Source: Riemerella anatipestifer_E (GTDB taxonomy: Bacteria; Bacteroidota; Bacteroidia; Flavobacteriales; Weeksellaceae). Taken from it: a DNA stretch of 64,000 nucleotides. The stretch covers positions 52,756 to 116,755 of the forward strand of contig NZ_LEKU01000022.1 in assembly GCF_009932355.1 (NCBI RefSeq), written 5' to 3'. Shown one piece after another: positions 17,553 through 26,920 of the stretch (its first letter is position 1; each line of letters opens with the position of its first letter). Both the position numbers and the translations under genes were made by a program. The notes beneath the pieces were generated by a model that ran no database searches, was not told the DNA's origin, and worked only from the letters and a program-made list of their open reading frames with translations.

Positions 17553-18047
17553 ATGGATTTATTAATTCCTTCAGAAGGTAACCTTATATGGTCTTTAGTG
17601 GTTTTCCTTATTTTAGTACTTTTACTATCTAAGTTTGCATGGAAACCTATCCTTAAAACGGTTAATGATAGAGAGACTTCTATTGTAGATGCTTTGAACC
17701 AAGCAAAATTAGCTAAAAAGGAGATGGAAGATTTAAAAGCGGATAATGAGAGAATTATTCGTGACGCTAAGGTAGAAAGAGATGCTATACTAAAAGAAGC
17801 TAGAGAGATTAAGGATAGAATTGTAAATGAAGCTAAAGAGGTAGCTAAAGTAGAAGGTGATAAAATGATTGCGGCTGCGAAGCAATCAATAGCAGCAGAG
17901 AAATCTGCGGCTATGGCTGATATTAAAAACCAAGTGGGTGCTTTATCTCTAAGTATAGCTGAAACTATTCTTAAACAAAAATTAGATAATACTGAAGCTC
18001 AAAATGCTTTAGTAGAGAACATGTTGAATAAATCTAATCTTAACTAA
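17553..18047 (+). CDS. atpF: ATP synthase F0 subunit b
   Basis: Peripheral-stalk subunit of 164 residues. One membrane helix (about 10-28, LIWSLVVFLILVLLLSKFAW) is followed by a long charged coiled coil that dimerises and reaches to the F1 head. The KFAWKPILKTVNDRE segment after the helix is typical. It is separated from atpE by the hairpin and an AT-rich leader, and lies two bases before atpH. Confidence 0.95.
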   Translation: MDLLIPSEGNLIWSLVVFLILVLLLSKFAWKPILKTVNDRETSIVDALNQAKLAKKEMEDLKADNERIIRDAKVERDAILKEAREIKDRIVNEAKEVAKVEGDKMIAAAKQSIAAEKSAAMADIKNQVGALSLSIAETILKQKLDNTEAQNALVENMLNKSNLN

Positions 18048-18049
18048 AA

Positions 18050-18589
18050 ATGAGAACATCTAAAGTAGCCAAAAGATATGCTAAGGGTCTTTTGGATTTT
18101 GCCCAAGAGTCTCAGCAAACCTCTACTGTGTTTTCTGATATGAAAGCCGTAGTTAAGATTATGAGTGAGAGTAAAGAACTTAACCGTTTTTTACAAACGC
18201 CTTTCATTGACTATAAGAAAAAAATAGCGGTAGCTAAAGAAATTTTTAAAGGACTTAGTGCAACTAGTCAAAATTTAATTTCATTAGTTATCCGTCAAGG
18301 TAGAGAAGCTCAGCTTAAGTTTATAGCACAAGACTTTATAGATAAAGTAGAAGATATCAACGGAGTACAAAGAATTACTTTGACAACTGCGGCTTCTCTT
18401 TCTCAAGAAAATATTGATAAAATATTAAAATCATCTAGTCTTGTGAATTCTGGAGCATCTTATGATTTAAAAATCAATGTAAATCCAGATTTATTAGGTG
18501 GGTATGTTTTGAGGGTAGGAGACCAACAGCTAGATACCTCAGTAAGAACTAAGTTGGCTCAGATGAAAAAAGAATTTCAGTTGAATTAA
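18050..18589 (+). CDS. atpH: ATP synthase F1 subunit delta
   Basis: Subunit of 179 residues that links the b-subunit stalk to the top of the alpha/beta hexamer. The N-terminal six-helix bundle begins SKVAKRYAKGLLDFAQE. The C-terminal part has the family signature NPDLLGGYVLRVGDQQLDTS (about 144-163). It is close-packed between atpF (two-base gap) and atpA (17-base gap). Confidence 0.95.
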   Translation: MRTSKVAKRYAKGLLDFAQESQQTSTVFSDMKAVVKIMSESKELNRFLQTPFIDYKKKIAVAKEIFKGLSATSQNLISLVIRQGREAQLKFIAQDFIDKVEDINGVQRITLTTAASLSQENIDKILKSSSLVNSGASYDLKINVNPDLLGGYVLRVGDQQLDTSVRTKLAQMKKEFQLN

Positions 18590-18606
18590 GAAAAAATAAC
18601 CATACA

Positions 18607-20184
18607 ATGGCAGAAATAAATCCAGCAGAAGTATCTGCAATTTTAAAACAGCAATTAGCAAATTTTGATACTCAATCTAATGTTGAGGAGGTAGGTACAG
18701 TGCTTCAAATAGGAGACGGTATTGCTCGTGTATATGGACTAGAAAATGTACAATACGGTGAGCTTGTTAAATTTGAAAGTGGTATTGAAGGAATTGTATT
18801 AAACTTAGAAGAAGATAATGTAGGGGTTGCTCTACTAGGAGAGTCTAAACAAGTAAAAGAAGGGGATACTGTTAAAAGAACTAACAGAATTTCTTCTATC
18901 AAAGTAGGAGAGGGTATGTTAGGAAGAGTTGTAGATACTCTAGGTAACCCTATAGATGGTAAAGGTCCTATCGGAGGAGAGCTTTATGAGATGCCTTTGG
19001 AAAGAAAAGCTCCAGGGGTTATCTACAGACAGCCAGTTAATGAGCCTTTGCAAACAGGTATCGTAGCGGTAGACTCTATGATTCCTATCGGAAGAGGTCA
19101 GAGAGAGCTTATCATTGGTGACCGTCAAACAGGTAAAACTACTGTAGCGATAGACACGATTCTTAACCAAAAAGAGTTTTATGATGCTGGTGAGCCTGTA
19201 TTCTGTATTTATGTTGCAGTAGGTCAGAAAGGTTCTACTGTAGCACAAATTGTTAAAACATTAGAGGATAAAGGAGCTATGGCTTATACAGTAGTAGTAG
19301 CAGCTAATGCTTCAGATCCTTCACCTATGCAGGTATATGCTCCTATGGCAGGTGCTGCTATTGGAGAGTATTTCCGTGATACAGGTCGTCCTGCTCTTAT
19401 CGTTTATGATGATTTATCTAAGCAAGCAGTAGCTTATCGTGAGCTTTCACTTTTATTAAGAAGACCACCAGGTCGTGAGGCTTATCCAGGGGACGTATTC
19501 TATTTACACTCTAGACTTTTAGAAAGAGCTGCTAAGGTAATTGCTGATGATAGTATTGCTAAGCAAATGAACGACCTTCCTGATTCTTTAAAACCAATCG
19601 TTAAAGGAGGAGGTTCTCTTACTGCATTACCAATTATTGAAACTCAAGCGGGAGACGTATCTGCTTATATTCCTACTAACGTAATCTCTATTACAGATGG
19701 ACAGATATTCTTAGAGTCAGATTTATTTAACTCTGGGGTGCGTCCTGCAATCAACGTAGGTATCTCTGTATCAAGGGTAGGAGGTAACGCTCAGATTAAG
19801 TCAATGAAAAAAGTATCAGGTACACTTAAGTTAGACCAAGCACAATATAAAGAATTAGAAGCGTTTGCTAAATTCGGTTCTGACCTTGATGCTGCTACTT
19901 TAGCGGTAATCACAAAAGGTGAGAAAAATGTGGAAATTCTTAAGCAACCAGTAAACTCTCCACTACCTGTAGATAGCCAAGTGGCGATGATTTACGCGGG
20001 TACAGAAAACTTATTGAGAAATGTACCTGTAAATAAGGTTAAAGAGTTCCAAAAAGAATATGTAGAATTCTTGAGATCTAAGTACCCAGATACTATGGCT
20101 AAAATTAAGGCTGGTAAAATTGATGATGAAATTACAGGTGTGCTAAGACAAGCTGCTAATGATTTAGCATCTAAGTATAACTAA
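18607..20184 (+). CDS. atpA: ATP synthase F1 subunit alpha
   Basis: Non-catalytic nucleotide-binding subunit of the F1 hexamer, 525 residues. The Walker A loop is GDRQTGKTT at 171-179, and the signature PAINVGISVSRVGG is near residues 380-395. The three-domain layout (beta barrel, nucleotide domain, C-terminal helices) is complete. The partner beta subunit (atpD) is not in this window: the next gene is atpG and then the operon ends, so atpD and atpC must lie elsewhere, as is usual in Bacteroidota. Confidence 0.98.
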   Translation: MAEINPAEVSAILKQQLANFDTQSNVEEVGTVLQIGDGIARVYGLENVQYGELVKFESGIEGIVLNLEEDNVGVALLGESKQVKEGDTVKRTNRISSIKVGEGMLGRVVDTLGNPIDGKGPIGGELYEMPLERKAPGVIYRQPVNEPLQTGIVAVDSMIPIGRGQRELIIGDRQTGKTTVAIDTILNQKEFYDAGEPVFCIYVAVGQKGSTVAQIVKTLEDKGAMAYTVVVAANASDPSPMQVYAPMAGAAIGEYFRDTGRPALIVYDDLSKQAVAYRELSLLLRRPPGREAYPGDVFYLHSRLLERAAKVIADDSIAKQMNDLPDSLKPIVKGGGSLTALPIIETQAGDVSAYIPTNVISITDGQIFLESDLFNSGVRPAINVGISVSRVGGNAQIKSMKKVSGTLKLDQAQYKELEAFAKFGSDLDAATLAVITKGEKNVEILKQPVNSPLPVDSQVAMIYAGTENLLRNVPVNKVKEFQKEYVEFLRSKYPDTMAKIKAGKIDDEITGVLRQAANDLASKYN

Positions 20185-20199
20185 AAATAACTCATAATT

Positions 20200-20236
20200 C
20201 CGAGTTTAGAGAATATTTAAACTCGGAGTTTTAAAT
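20200..20236 (+). terminator. Attenuator-like hairpin between atpA and atpG
   Basis: A perfect 9-bp stem (20200-20208 CCGAGTTTA with 20218-20226 TAAACTCGG) with a nine-base loop, followed by AGTTTTAAATTTT. The tail is interrupted, so it is a weaker terminator than the one after atpE and may act as an mRNA-stabilising hairpin. Confidence 0.5.
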
Positions 20237-20252
20237 TTTGAATCCATAAAAT

Positions 20253-21122
20253 ATGGCAAATTTAAAAGAAATACGAGGGCGAATAACTTCCATCTCTTCT
20301 ACGATGCAGATTACAAGTGCGATGAAAATGGTTTCCGCTGCGAAGCTAAAGAAAGCACAAGATGCCATCGTGATGTTGAGACCTTATTCTGAAAAGTTAC
20401 AGGAAATTATTGAGAATGTAAATACAAGTTCAGATGCAGATAAGGTTTCTATCTACGCTAAACAAAGAGAAGTAAAGAGAGTATTGTATATTGCAATATC
20501 TTCTAACAGAGGTTTAGCAGGAGCATTCAACTCTTCTATTATTAAAGAGCTTAATGCTCAGTTATCACAAAATTCTGATAAGAAGGTAGAGGTGATTACT
20601 ATAGGTAAGAAGGTTTATGATGCAGTAAAGAAGATTAAAACTCCATATAGTAATGAAAGCCATATCTTTGATAATCTCAGCTTCGAAGTAGTTGCTAATA
20701 TTGTTTATGGAGTGATGAAAGATTTCCGTGAGGAGAGATTTGATGAAGTGTATCTTATTTATAACAAATTCTTAAATGCTGCTACCCAAACAGTACAAAC
20801 GGAAAAACTTTTGCCTATAGCAATTAAGGATTCTGAAGAAGGTGATAAAGCTATAGAGACTGATTATCTTTTCGAACCAAATAGAAATGAGATTTTAGAT
20901 GTACTTATCCCTAAGTCTATAAAAACTCAAGTTTATAAAGCTGTTTTAGATTCTATCGCTTCAGAACACGGGGCTAGAATGACAGCAATGCATAAGGCAA
21001 CAGATAACGCCCAAGCTCTTAAGAATGAACTAGTAATTTACTATAATAAAGCACGTCAGGCAGCTATTACTAATGAGATTTTAGAGATTGTTTCTGGTGC
21101 TGAGGCTCTTAAGAACGGATAA
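20253..21122 (+). CDS. atpG: ATP synthase F1 subunit gamma
   Basis: Central rotor shaft of F1, 289 residues. The N-terminal helix includes IRGRITSISSTMQITSAMKM, the usual MVSAAKLKKAQ segment follows, and the C-terminal helix includes SEHGARMTAMHKATDNA. Both are the conserved coiled-coil ends that enter the alpha/beta hexamer. It is the last gene of this operon and is followed by a strong terminator. Confidence 0.97.
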   Translation: MANLKEIRGRITSISSTMQITSAMKMVSAAKLKKAQDAIVMLRPYSEKLQEIIENVNTSSDADKVSIYAKQREVKRVLYIAISSNRGLAGAFNSSIIKELNAQLSQNSDKKVEVITIGKKVYDAVKKIKTPYSNESHIFDNLSFEVVANIVYGVMKDFREERFDEVYLIYNKFLNAATQTVQTEKLLPIAIKDSEEGDKAIETDYLFEPNRNEILDVLIPKSIKTQVYKAVLDSIASEHGARMTAMHKATDNAQALKNELVIYYNKARQAAITNEILEIVSGAEALKNG

Positions 21123-21144
21123 TAATCAGTTTAAAATAAATAAT

Positions 21145-21180
21145 AAAAAGGTATTAGAAATTTTTCTAGTACCTTTTTTA
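21145..21180 (+). terminator. Terminator of the atp operon
   Basis: A long stem pairs AAAAGGTATTAGAAA (from about 21146) with TTTCTAGTACCTTTT (to about 21177), with one G:T pair, followed by TTTTTT. It lies 23 bases after atpG. Confidence 0.85.
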
Positions 21181-21232
21181 TATTATATGATGTTACAAAT
21201 ACAATATTGCTGAAAATTATAGAGATTATATA

Positions 21233-21259
21233 TTGTTGTTAAAAAAATATTTATCTTTG
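21233..21259 (+). promoter_or_regulatory. Promoter of the CNNM/CBS gene
   Basis: TTG (21233-21235), a 16-base spacer and TATCTTTG (21252-21259), 26 bases before the ATG. Confidence 0.6.
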
Positions 21260-21285
21260 CATATCACTATAATTTATAAAATTAA

Positions 21286-22638
21286 ATGGATCCCGACAGT
21301 ATAGTCAAAATTTTTATCGCAATTTTTTTAGTTCTACTAAATGGCTTTTTCGTAGCCGCAGAGTTCTCAATAGTTAAAGTACGCTATTCTCAAATTCAAA
21401 TTAAAGCTGCCGAAGGTAATGCTATGGCAAAGCAGGCAGAAGACATTATCAAAAACTTAGATGCCTATCTTTCTGCTACACAGCTGGGTATTACTTTAGC
21501 CTCTTTAGCGTTAGGTTGGGTGGGAGAAAGTGCACTTCATCACATTATAGAAGGCTTGTTTAAGTACTTTAGTATCAGTGTAGATACTACTACGGTTACC
21601 ACGGTGTCTTTGGTGCTTAGTTTCCTTATTATTACCGTGATGCATATAGTATTTGGAGAGTTGGTTCCTAAATCTATAGCGATACGAAAGGCAGAAGAAA
21701 CTACTTTGTTCATTGCGGCACCGCTCAAATTGTTCTATAATATTTTTAGACCATTTATATGGTTGATGAACTCTATTTCTAATGCTTTTTTAAGATTGAT
21801 AAAGATAAATCCTGCCTCAGAGCATGAAATACATTCTACTGAAGAATTACAGCTTCTAGTAAAGCAAAGTGCTGATGGTGGTGAGATAGAAGAGGAAAAT
21901 TACGAAATTATAAAGAACGCTTTTGATTTTACGGACCATTCTGCAAAGCAGATTATGGTGCCACGCCAGAATATTTTATCTATTGATATAGAAACTTCGA
22001 TAGATGAAATTATAGAAATTATAATGGAAAGTGGTTACTCTCGTATTCCTGTCTATGAAGGTTCTATAGATAATGTGATAGGTATATTTTATACCAAAGA
22101 AATTATTAGAAACTATATTAAAACCAAAGGAGAGCTTACTCATGAAGATTTGAGAGGTTTTTTAAGAGAGGCTTATTTTGTAGTTGGAAGTAAAAAGATT
22201 TCTGACTTATTGAAGAGTTTTCAGCTTAAAAAACAGCATATTGCTATTGTGATAGATGAGTTTGGAGGTACAGAAGGTATTATCACACTAGAGGATATAT
22301 TGGAAGAATTGGTGGGAGAGATACAAGATGAGGAAGATGAAGAAGAAAAGATAGTAGATAAAATAGGAGAAAATACGTATTGGGTTAAAGCCACACAACC
22401 ACTCGAAGAAATTAACGATTTTCTACCAAAGCCATTGCCTGAAGAGGGTGAATTTAACACTTTAGCAGGTTTTATACTTCATCGTTTGGAAGAAATTCCA
22501 GAGGAAAATCAAGAGTTTGATTTTGAAAATTACCGTTTTAAAATACTGAAAATGAATAATAAAAGTGTAGAAATGGTAGAGCTTACCTATGATGATAGCT
22601 TTTTGGGAGAATCGGGGGAAGGTACTAATGCTAACTAA
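21286..22638 (+). CDS. CNNM/CorC-type membrane protein with CBS pair (hemolysin family)
   Basis: A 450-residue membrane protein. The N-terminal CNNM domain (DUF21) has three to four helices and starts with IAIFLVLLNGFFVAAEFSIV. Two CBS domains lie at about 215-335 (IMVPRQNILSID, then HIAIVIDEFGGTEGIITLEDI). A CorC_HlyC domain closes the protein (NTYWVKATQPLEEIND, then FNTLAGFILHRLEEIPEENQ). Relatives are linked to magnesium or cobalt efflux; the name hemolysin is historical. A GldE-like role is possible but cannot be told from sequence. clpS follows 15 bases later. Confidence 0.88.
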   Translation: MDPDSIVKIFIAIFLVLLNGFFVAAEFSIVKVRYSQIQIKAAEGNAMAKQAEDIIKNLDAYLSATQLGITLASLALGWVGESALHHIIEGLFKYFSISVDTTTVTTVSLVLSFLIITVMHIVFGELVPKSIAIRKAEETTLFIAAPLKLFYNIFRPFIWLMNSISNAFLRLIKINPASEHEIHSTEELQLLVKQSADGGEIEEENYEIIKNAFDFTDHSAKQIMVPRQNILSIDIETSIDEIIEIIMESGYSRIPVYEGSIDNVIGIFYTKEIIRNYIKTKGELTHEDLRGFLREAYFVVGSKKISDLLKSFQLKKQHIAIVIDEFGGTEGIITLEDILEELVGEIQDEEDEEEKIVDKIGENTYWVKATQPLEEINDFLPKPLPEEGEFNTLAGFILHRLEEIPEENQEFDFENYRFKILKMNNKSVEMVELTYDDSFLGESGEGTNAN

Positions 22639-22653
22639 TAGCTATTTCAAACT

Positions 22654-22947
22654 ATGAAAATGGTTTTTCAAAATATCCCTAATAAAGAGAACGAAGAAGA
22701 GGTTAGCGTCTTGTCTTCCACGGAAGCGATGCATAAACTTGTATTGCATAATGATGATTTTAACACCTTTGATTTCGTTATAGAATCTCTTATAGAAGTA
22801 TGCGCTCATACATTAGAACAGGCAGAACAATGTACATTCTTGGTACATTATAAAGGCAAATGTACTGTGAAAACAGGTGATTTAGAACTGATTGAACCTA
22901 TGCACAAAAAACTACTTTTAAGAGGGCTATCTAGTGAAATAATCTAA
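22654..22947 (+). CDS. clpS: ATP-dependent Clp protease adaptor ClpS
   Basis: A 97-residue adaptor that delivers N-degron substrates to ClpAP/ClpCP. It has an unstructured N-terminal extension followed by the ClpS fold: KLVLHNDDFNTFDFVIESL (about 28-46), then EQAEQCTFLVHYKGKCTVKTG, and helix 3 LIEPMHKKLLLRG. The NDD motif that contacts the N-terminal residue is intact. It lies between the CNNM gene and a START-like gene in one likely transcript. Confidence 0.92.
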   Translation: MKMVFQNIPNKENEEEVSVLSSTEAMHKLVLHNDDFNTFDFVIESLIEVCAHTLEQAEQCTFLVHYKGKCTVKTGDLELIEPMHKKLLLRGLSSEII

Positions 22948-22957
22948 AAATAATCTC

Positions 22958-23992
22958 ATGCGTTGGTTGAAGTTTGTTTTAGTTTTAGGGGTGCTGTTGG
23001 CAGGTGTTTACGCGGTCTCCATGTTGTTTGTTGATGAGAGCAAATCCTTTAAAGTAGAAAGAGAGATTGATTATCCCATAGATAAAGTTTATCCACAATT
23101 TAGTAACTTTCAGAATCTTACCAGGTGGTATCAGTACTTTACCCAAAATCCTAAATTGAAATTCGAATATTTTCTACCTTATGAAGGGCAGGGAAGTTCT
23201 ATGAACTTTGTAGATGCTAAAGAAGGGGTGGGAATGGTATTTATTAGATATGAAAACTTTGAAAAAACTCTGAGATACGAGTTTTTTGATGCGGATACTA
23301 ATGCACCTCTCAAAGTAGATATTAAATTTTTGCCAAAGGGAGAAAAAACGAGATTGATATGGATGGTAACCACACCAAAGAAAGCACTTCTAGATCGTTA
23401 TGTTAATCTGTTTTCAGTAGAAAATTTTGAGGGAATGGTAGATGAGAGTCTTCGGAATTTAAAAGCGGTATTGAGTAATAAGGTGGATAAAATGGAAGTT
23501 TTAACCAATATCAAATATGATAGCCTTATGGTAGAAAATCAAGAAGCAGCCATTTTAGTAGGAATAAATGCCAATACTCAGAATAAAAACAAAACTATTT
23601 ATTTTAAAGATTTAGTTAAAAATCATCATAAGGTGGTTAATTTTGTGATTAATGACTTGGGTAAAAAAGAAGATGAGTTTGGTTTTCCTATGCTCATCAC
23701 TCAAGCCAAAAGTTACAAGGATAAAGAGGTAAGCTATTTTTATGGAATATCGTTGTCTAAAAAATCGGAGATTACAGATAACAACTTTACTTATCATATG
23801 CAGGAGGCTTCTAGATTGTATGTGATGTATTATAAGGGAGATTATGCTAATAGAGTTTCGGTTATCAATAAGTTATTAAAAAAAGCAGAGGAAGACAGTT
23901 TAAGGACTGGTAAATTGCAAGAGGTCTTTATAGAAACACCTGTAGAGAATAAACCAGTATTGCTAAAAATAGCATTACCAGTATCGTCTTAA
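22958..23992 (+). CDS. Membrane-anchored SRPBCC (START-like) and GyrI-like protein
   Basis: A 344-residue protein with one N-terminal membrane helix (residues 4-22). Residues about 30-170 look like a polyketide-cyclase/SRPBCC ligand pocket (FKVEREIDYPIDKVYPQFSNF, then RLIWMVTTPKK). Residues about 185-340 resemble a GyrI-like effector-binding domain. Both folds bind hydrophobic or drug-like ligands. No enzyme residues are recognised. It follows clpS by ten bases, so it may be co-expressed with the CNNM protein and ClpS. The assignment to folds is moderate and the function is unknown. Confidence 0.6.
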   Translation: MRWLKFVLVLGVLLAGVYAVSMLFVDESKSFKVEREIDYPIDKVYPQFSNFQNLTRWYQYFTQNPKLKFEYFLPYEGQGSSMNFVDAKEGVGMVFIRYENFEKTLRYEFFDADTNAPLKVDIKFLPKGEKTRLIWMVTTPKKALLDRYVNLFSVENFEGMVDESLRNLKAVLSNKVDKMEVLTNIKYDSLMVENQEAAILVGINANTQNKNKTIYFKDLVKNHHKVVNFVINDLGKKEDEFGFPMLITQAKSYKDKEVSYFYGISLSKKSEITDNNFTYHMQEASRLYVMYYKGDYANRVSVINKLLKKAEEDSLRTGKLQEVFIETPVENKPVLLKIALPVSS

Positions 23993-24052
23993 GAAACATG
24001 AAGGAAAAAATAAACTTTGATTATTGGAGTTTTCCGAATCGTTTTTTTTTAA

Positions 24053-24060
24053 TAAATTTG
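24053..24060 (+). promoter_or_regulatory. Putative -7 box of sucAB
   Basis: TAAATTTG, an exact TAnnTTTG match 46 bases before the sucA ATG. A TTG lies 26 bases upstream, longer than the usual spacer. Confidence 0.4.
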
Positions 24061-24106
24061 TGCATCATATAAAAAGTTAAATTAAAAAACAGATAAATCT
24101 GTCATA

Positions 24107-26866
24107 ATGGATAAATTTTCATTCTTAAATGCAACACATGCTGATTTTATAGATAGCATGTACCAGCAGTACTTAAAATACCCAGATAGTTTAGAGCCAT
24201 CTTGGAAAGCTTTTTTTCAAGGGTTTGATTTTGCTCTAGAAAATTTTGGTGAAGACGATTCTTTTACAGAAAGAGTAGGTGCGTCTTCTTTATCTCAGCA
24301 AGTAGGTGTTCCAGATGATATTATAAAGGAGTTTAAAGTTCTTAACTTAATAGAGGCTTATAGAACTAGAGGGCATTTGTTTACTAGAACTAACCCAGTT
24401 AGAGAGAGAAGAACTTATCTTCCTGATTTATCTATAGAGAACTTTGGGTTATCAAAGTCAGATTTAGATACTAAATTTAACTCTGCTACAGAAACAGGAA
24501 TGCTGGGAGCAGCTACTTTGACAGACATTATTCGTCATTTAGACCAAATCTACTGCGATTCTATTGGTATAGAATATATGCATATTCGTGAGGTAGAGGA
24601 GAAAGAATTTATTCGCCAGTGGATTTCTAAGAATGAAAATCACCCAGAACTTTCGGCAGACGAAAAAATACAGATTTTATCTAAGCTCAATCAAGCGGTA
24701 GCATTTGAAAACTATCTTCATACTAAATTCGTAGGGCAGAAGAGGTTTTCACTGGAAGGTGGAGAGTCTTTAATTCCTGCTTTAGATCAACTTATTAGTC
24801 GTTCGTCAAAACACGGTGTAGATGAAGTAGTTTTAGGTATGGCACATAGAGGAAGGCTTAATGTATTAACCAACATTTTTGGAAAATCATACAAGCAAAT
24901 CTTCTCTGAATTTGAAGGTAAAGAGTTTGAGGAAGATGTATTTTCTGGAGATGTTAAGTATCACTTAGGTTCTACTACGAAAATAAAAACGGCTGCAGGG
25001 GAAGAGGTAATTATCAATTTAACGCCTAACCCGTCTCACTTAGAAACTGTAGCTTCTTTAGTGCAAGGTATTTCTAGAGCTAAAATAGACCATACTTATA
25101 GTAATAATTTCAAGAAAGTATTGCCTATTGTTATCCATGGAGATGCAGCTATTGCAGGACAAGGAATTGTCTACGAAATTGCACAAATGATGACTTTAGA
25201 CGGCTACAAGACAGGAGGAACGGTTCATATTGTAGTTAATAATCAGGTAGGATTTACAACCAACTATCTAGATGCGAGGTCTTCTACTTATTGTACGGAT
25301 ATAGCTAAGGTAACAGACTCGCCTGTGATGCATGTAAATGCAGATGATGTAGAGGCTGTGGTACACGCAATTAGATTTGCGGCAGATTATAGAGCGGCGT
25401 TTGGCAAAGATGTTTATATAGATTTGTTAGGGTATAGAAAGTATGGACATAACGAAGGTGATGAGCCTCGTTTCACGCAGCCTAAGCTTTATAATACCAT
25501 AGCGAAACACCCTAATCCTAGAGAAATCTATAAAGTAAAACTAGAGAAAGAAGGAGTGCTTTCTGAAGGAGTATTAAATAGAATGGAAGAGGAGTTTAAA
25601 GCTCTTCTTGATAAAGATTTTGATGCTTCTAAAGAAATCCAAAAAAATACTTTAGATGTATTTATGGAGCAGGTTTGGACTAAGTATCTAGACCCTGCAA
25701 ATAAACAAAAAGTTCTAAAAGCTGTAGAAACTCAATACAATGCTGAACAGCTAAAAGAGTTGGCAGTTAAGATGTCATCTTTGCCTAAAGATAAAGCTTT
25801 CATAAGAAAAATTACTAGACTTTTTGAACAAAGGCTAAAAATGATAGAAGATGATAAGCTAGATTGGGCAATGGCAGAACTTTTAGCTTATGCTACGCTT
25901 CTTGCAGAGGGGTACAATGTAAGAATCTCTGGAGAAGATGTAGAGAGAGGTACTTTCTCTCACCGTCATGCTGTGGTAAAAACAGAAGATGCAGAGGAGG
26001 AATATGTACCATTACAACATATCAACGAAAATCAGCAGTTTCATATCTATAACTCGTTGTTATCGGAGTACGCTGTTTTAGGGTTTGATTATGGTTATGC
26101 TATGGCATCACCTGAAACCTTAACTATTTGGGAAGCTCAGTTTGGAGATTTCGTGAATGGAGCTCAAATTATTGTAGACCAATACTTGGTAGCTGCAGAA
26201 GAAAAATGGAAACTCCAAAATGGTTTGGTAATGCTATTACCTCACGGTTCTGAAGGACAAGGTGCAGAACACTCTTCGGCTAGGTTAGAGAGATTTTTAA
26301 CGCTTTGTGCTAATAATAATATTTTTGTAGCCAACTGTACAGTCCCTGCCAATTACTTCCATTTATTGAGAAGACAAATGAAGTTTCCGTTTAGAAAACC
26401 ATTAGTGGTAATGACGCCTAAGTCGTTACTAAGACACCCTAAGGTTATTTCTTCTATGGAAGAATTAGCAAACGGAAGTTTCCAACCAGTAATTGATGAT
26501 GCTACAGCAGATGTTTCTAAGGTGGAGAGACTGGTAATGTGCTCTGGTAAGGTTTACTACGATTTATTGGCTAAAAAAGAAGAGTTAGGAGATGAGAAAG
26601 TCGCTTTAGTAAGATTGGAGCAGTTGTATCCTTTGAATTCAGAGAAGATAGAGGCTGTATTGTCTAAATATTCTAACAGAAAAGATTTTGTTTGGGTTCA
26701 AGAAGAACCAGAGAACATGGGTGCATGGTCTTATATTTTGAGGAATTTCCGCAAGTACGATGTACAAATAATTGCACCAGTACCTAGTGGAACGCCAGCA
26801 CCAGGTAGCCATAAGAAGTATGAGATTAACCAAACTAATGTAATTAACCAAACATTTGGTATCTAG
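24107..26866 (+). CDS. sucA: 2-oxoglutarate dehydrogenase E1 component
   Basis: Thiamine-diphosphate enzyme that decarboxylates 2-oxoglutarate in the TCA cycle and passes the succinyl group to E2. It has 919 residues. The N-terminal E2-interaction segment reads FLNATHADFIDSMYQQYLKY. The cofactor domain contains MAHRGRLNVLTN, IHGDAAIAGQGIVYE and GFTTNYLDARSSTYCTD. The C-terminal transketolase-like and OxoGdeHyase_C parts are complete (PHGSEGQGAEHSSARLERFL). sucB follows 54 bases downstream. Confidence 0.98.
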   Translation: MDKFSFLNATHADFIDSMYQQYLKYPDSLEPSWKAFFQGFDFALENFGEDDSFTERVGASSLSQQVGVPDDIIKEFKVLNLIEAYRTRGHLFTRTNPVRERRTYLPDLSIENFGLSKSDLDTKFNSATETGMLGAATLTDIIRHLDQIYCDSIGIEYMHIREVEEKEFIRQWISKNENHPELSADEKIQILSKLNQAVAFENYLHTKFVGQKRFSLEGGESLIPALDQLISRSSKHGVDEVVLGMAHRGRLNVLTNIFGKSYKQIFSEFEGKEFEEDVFSGDVKYHLGSTTKIKTAAGEEVIINLTPNPSHLETVASLVQGISRAKIDHTYSNNFKKVLPIVIHGDAAIAGQGIVYEIAQMMTLDGYKTGGTVHIVVNNQVGFTTNYLDARSSTYCTDIAKVTDSPVMHVNADDVEAVVHAIRFAADYRAAFGKDVYIDLLGYRKYGHNEGDEPRFTQPKLYNTIAKHPNPREIYKVKLEKEGVLSEGVLNRMEEEFKALLDKDFDASKEIQKNTLDVFMEQVWTKYLDPANKQKVLKAVETQYNAEQLKELAVKMSSLPKDKAFIRKITRLFEQRLKMIEDDKLDWAMAELLAYATLLAEGYNVRISGEDVERGTFSHRHAVVKTEDAEEEYVPLQHINENQQFHIYNSLLSEYAVLGFDYGYAMASPETLTIWEAQFGDFVNGAQIIVDQYLVAAEEKWKLQNGLVMLLPHGSEGQGAEHSSARLERFLTLCANNNIFVANCTVPANYFHLLRRQMKFPFRKPLVVMTPKSLLRHPKVISSMEELANGSFQPVIDDATADVSKVERLVMCSGKVYYDLLAKKEELGDEKVALVRLEQLYPLNSEKIEAVLSKYSNRKDFVWVQEEPENMGAWSYILRNFRKYDVQIIAPVPSGTPAPGSHKKYEINQTNVINQTFGI

Positions 26867-26920
26867 AAATAGAGTAATATTAAAAATAAAAATCAACGAA
26901 TAATAAAAAAATACCCCAAT

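Noticed and set aside
18607..21122. Possible frameshifted atpD in the atp operon
   Set aside because: No beta-subunit sequence is present between atpA and atpG in any frame; its absence is the normal gene order in this phylum.
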